Source of the DNA: AP-15 sp963797115
Lineage (GTDB): Bacteria; Pseudomonadota; Alphaproteobacteria; ATCC43930; CGMCC-115725
DNA length: 64,000 bases
Assembly: GCA_963797115.1 (NCBI GenBank)
Contig: CAWCOH010000001.1
Coordinates: 1,364,001-1,428,000, forward strand
Direction of reading: 5' to 3'
Below the pieces are notes generated by a model. The model searched no databases and was not told where the DNA came from. It was given only the letters and a program-made list of their open reading frames with translations. This document shows, piece after piece, positions 63,241 to 64,000 of this stretch. The translations under genes were made by a program, and so were the position numbers. The number at the start of each line of letters is the position of its first letter. Within the stretch, counting starts at the first letter, position 1.

Positions 63241-63271
63241 CCCTCTCCCGCGGTGCGAGAGAGGGGCTTTT
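63241..63271 (+). terminator. hairpin with T-run after frc, terminator candidate
   Basis: CCCTCTCCCGC, a GGT loop and GCGAGAGAGGG form an 11-bp stem with one mismatch, followed by GCTTTT. A further perfect palindrome (CCCATCGC-TTGC-GCGATGGG) lies at 63216-63235. The pair would end the frc transcript or act as an intergenic repeat; it lies only 13 bp before the formate dehydrogenase start, so that gene would need its own promoter. Confidence 0.5.
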
Positions 63272-63283
63272 ACCGGCCCTCCG

Positions 63284-64000
63284 ATGCGATCGACACTAAA
63301 GCACGACCGCCGGATCCATCCTGGCTCGGGACGGCGGCGTGGGCCTGATCAGCCGAAGGGGCGGCAGGTTGATCCCGGCGCGCTGACCGAGGTGCAGGCG
63401 TTGCTCGGCTCCCGCGAGCGGCGGCGCGACCTGCTGATCGAGCACCTGCACCTACTGCAGGACCATTTCGGCTGTCTCCATGCGCGCCATCTCGCCGCAC
63501 TCGCCGAGGAGATGCGTCTGGCGCTCGTCGAGGTCTACGAGGTCGCCTCGTTCTACGCCCATTTCGACATCGTCATGGATGACGAGGCGCCCCCGCCGCC
63601 GCTCACCGTGCGGGTGTGCGACAGCCTCAGCTGTGAATTGGCTGGTGCCGTCCAGTTGCTCGATAGTCTACGCAGTCTTCTCGGCGATGGAGTCCGCATC
63701 GTCCGCGCGCCGTGTATGGGAGGCTGCCATCGCGCTCCGGTCGCGGCGATCGGCCATGCGCTGCACGAGCACGCCACTGTCGACAATGTTTGCGCCGCCG
63801 TCGCAGCGGGCGGTGCTCATCCAGAAGTCCCAAAATTTGTCGGCCTCGACGCGTATCGCGCGTCCGGCGGCTATCGTCTGCTCGAAGCCTGTCTCGCCGG
63901 CGAGCGCAGGCCGGAAGAATTGATCACGACCCTCGAACATTCCGGGTTGCGCGGGCTTGGCGGCGCGGGGTTTCCGGCCGGGCGAAAATGGCGCCTGGTA
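63284..64000 (+). CDS. NAD-linked formate dehydrogenase beta subunit, NuoE-NuoF fusion (partial)
   Basis: The reading starts at ATG 63284 and runs off the window. The first part is a NuoE-like thioredoxin-fold [2Fe-2S] domain: LIEHLHLLQDHFGCLHARHL, EVYEVASFYAHFDIVMDD and the four Cys ligands in CDSLSC and CMGGC. It continues into NuoF: VGLDAYRASGGYRLLEACLA and GLRGLGGAGFPAGRKW, the start of the FMN/NADH-binding domain. This fusion is typical of the beta subunit of soluble molybdenum/tungsten formate dehydrogenases. It would oxidise the formate released by the Frc-Oxc cycle. Confidence 0.88.
   Translation, partial: MRSTLKHDRRIHPGSGRRRGPDQPKGRQVDPGALTEVQALLGSRERRRDLLIEHLHLLQDHFGCLHARHLAALAEEMRLALVEVYEVASFYAHFDIVMDDEAPPPPLTVRVCDSLSCELAGAVQLLDSLRSLLGDGVRIVRAPCMGGCHRAPVAAIGHALHEHATVDNVCAAVAAGGAHPEVPKFVGLDAYRASGGYRLLEACLAGERRPEELITTLEHSGLRGLGGAGFPAGRKWRLV

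Overview
The window is high-GC DNA from what looks like an alphaproteobacterium, probably of the Bradyrhizobium/Rhodospirillales type. That is an inference from GC content, strong Shine-Dalgarno sites, Tat-signal binding proteins, intergenic CCCGGC-CTTC-GCCGGG palindromes and the gene set; no rRNA or tRNA was seen to confirm it.

Layout. 1-1414: end of a thiolase and an AcuI/YhdH-type reductase. 1510-7790: a Tat-exported amidase, then a tight co-directional run of b-type cytochrome, sulfite-oxidase-fold molybdoenzyme, TIGR04282-type nucleotidyl/glycosyltransferase-like protein, polytopic mannosyltransferase-like protein, radical SAM/SPASM enzyme and GT2 glycosyltransferase. 8252-11974: a LuxR-type regulator facing an unusual S8 protease and a Gln-rich repeat protein. 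12550-16429: CoA-transferase, ABM monooxygenase and small exported or lipoproteins. 16609-34394: a catabolic and transport region (two NitT/TauT-type binding proteins, ATPase, two permeases, two Rieske oxygenases, ureidoglycolate lyase, acetamidase/formamidase, a Dpp/Opp-type ABC operon), most of it carrying frameshifts. 34988-40171: LysR, TetR and WYL regulators with their divergent enzymes. 40559-42262: a GFA gene split by an IS630 element. 42882-48435: a leftward run oxc, chrA, c-type cytochrome, creatininase-like protein, beta-propeller. 48789-49961: HxlR and an FMN reductase. 49960-56436: an accessory island with ParDE, IS21, a VapB/truncated VapC, a DUF6602-like gene broken by a frameshift, a second IS630 and an unrecognised gene. 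56716-60834: catalase-like protein, GFA, a protein made of two related halves, a small membrane protein and a CDF transporter. 61004-64000: GntR regulator, frc and the start of an NAD-linked formate dehydrogenase beta subunit.

How the genes work together. The best supported pathway is oxalate use: Frc makes oxalyl-CoA, Oxc decarboxylates it, and formate dehydrogenase oxidises the formate; oxc lies about 13 kb from frc across the accessory island. The least understood unit is the 2493-7790 redox, glycosyltransferase and radical SAM run.

Many genes between about 16.6 and 38.9 kb carry single-base indels while keeping recognisable protein sequence in alternate frames. Whether this is true decay or poor assembly cannot be decided from the sequence alone.
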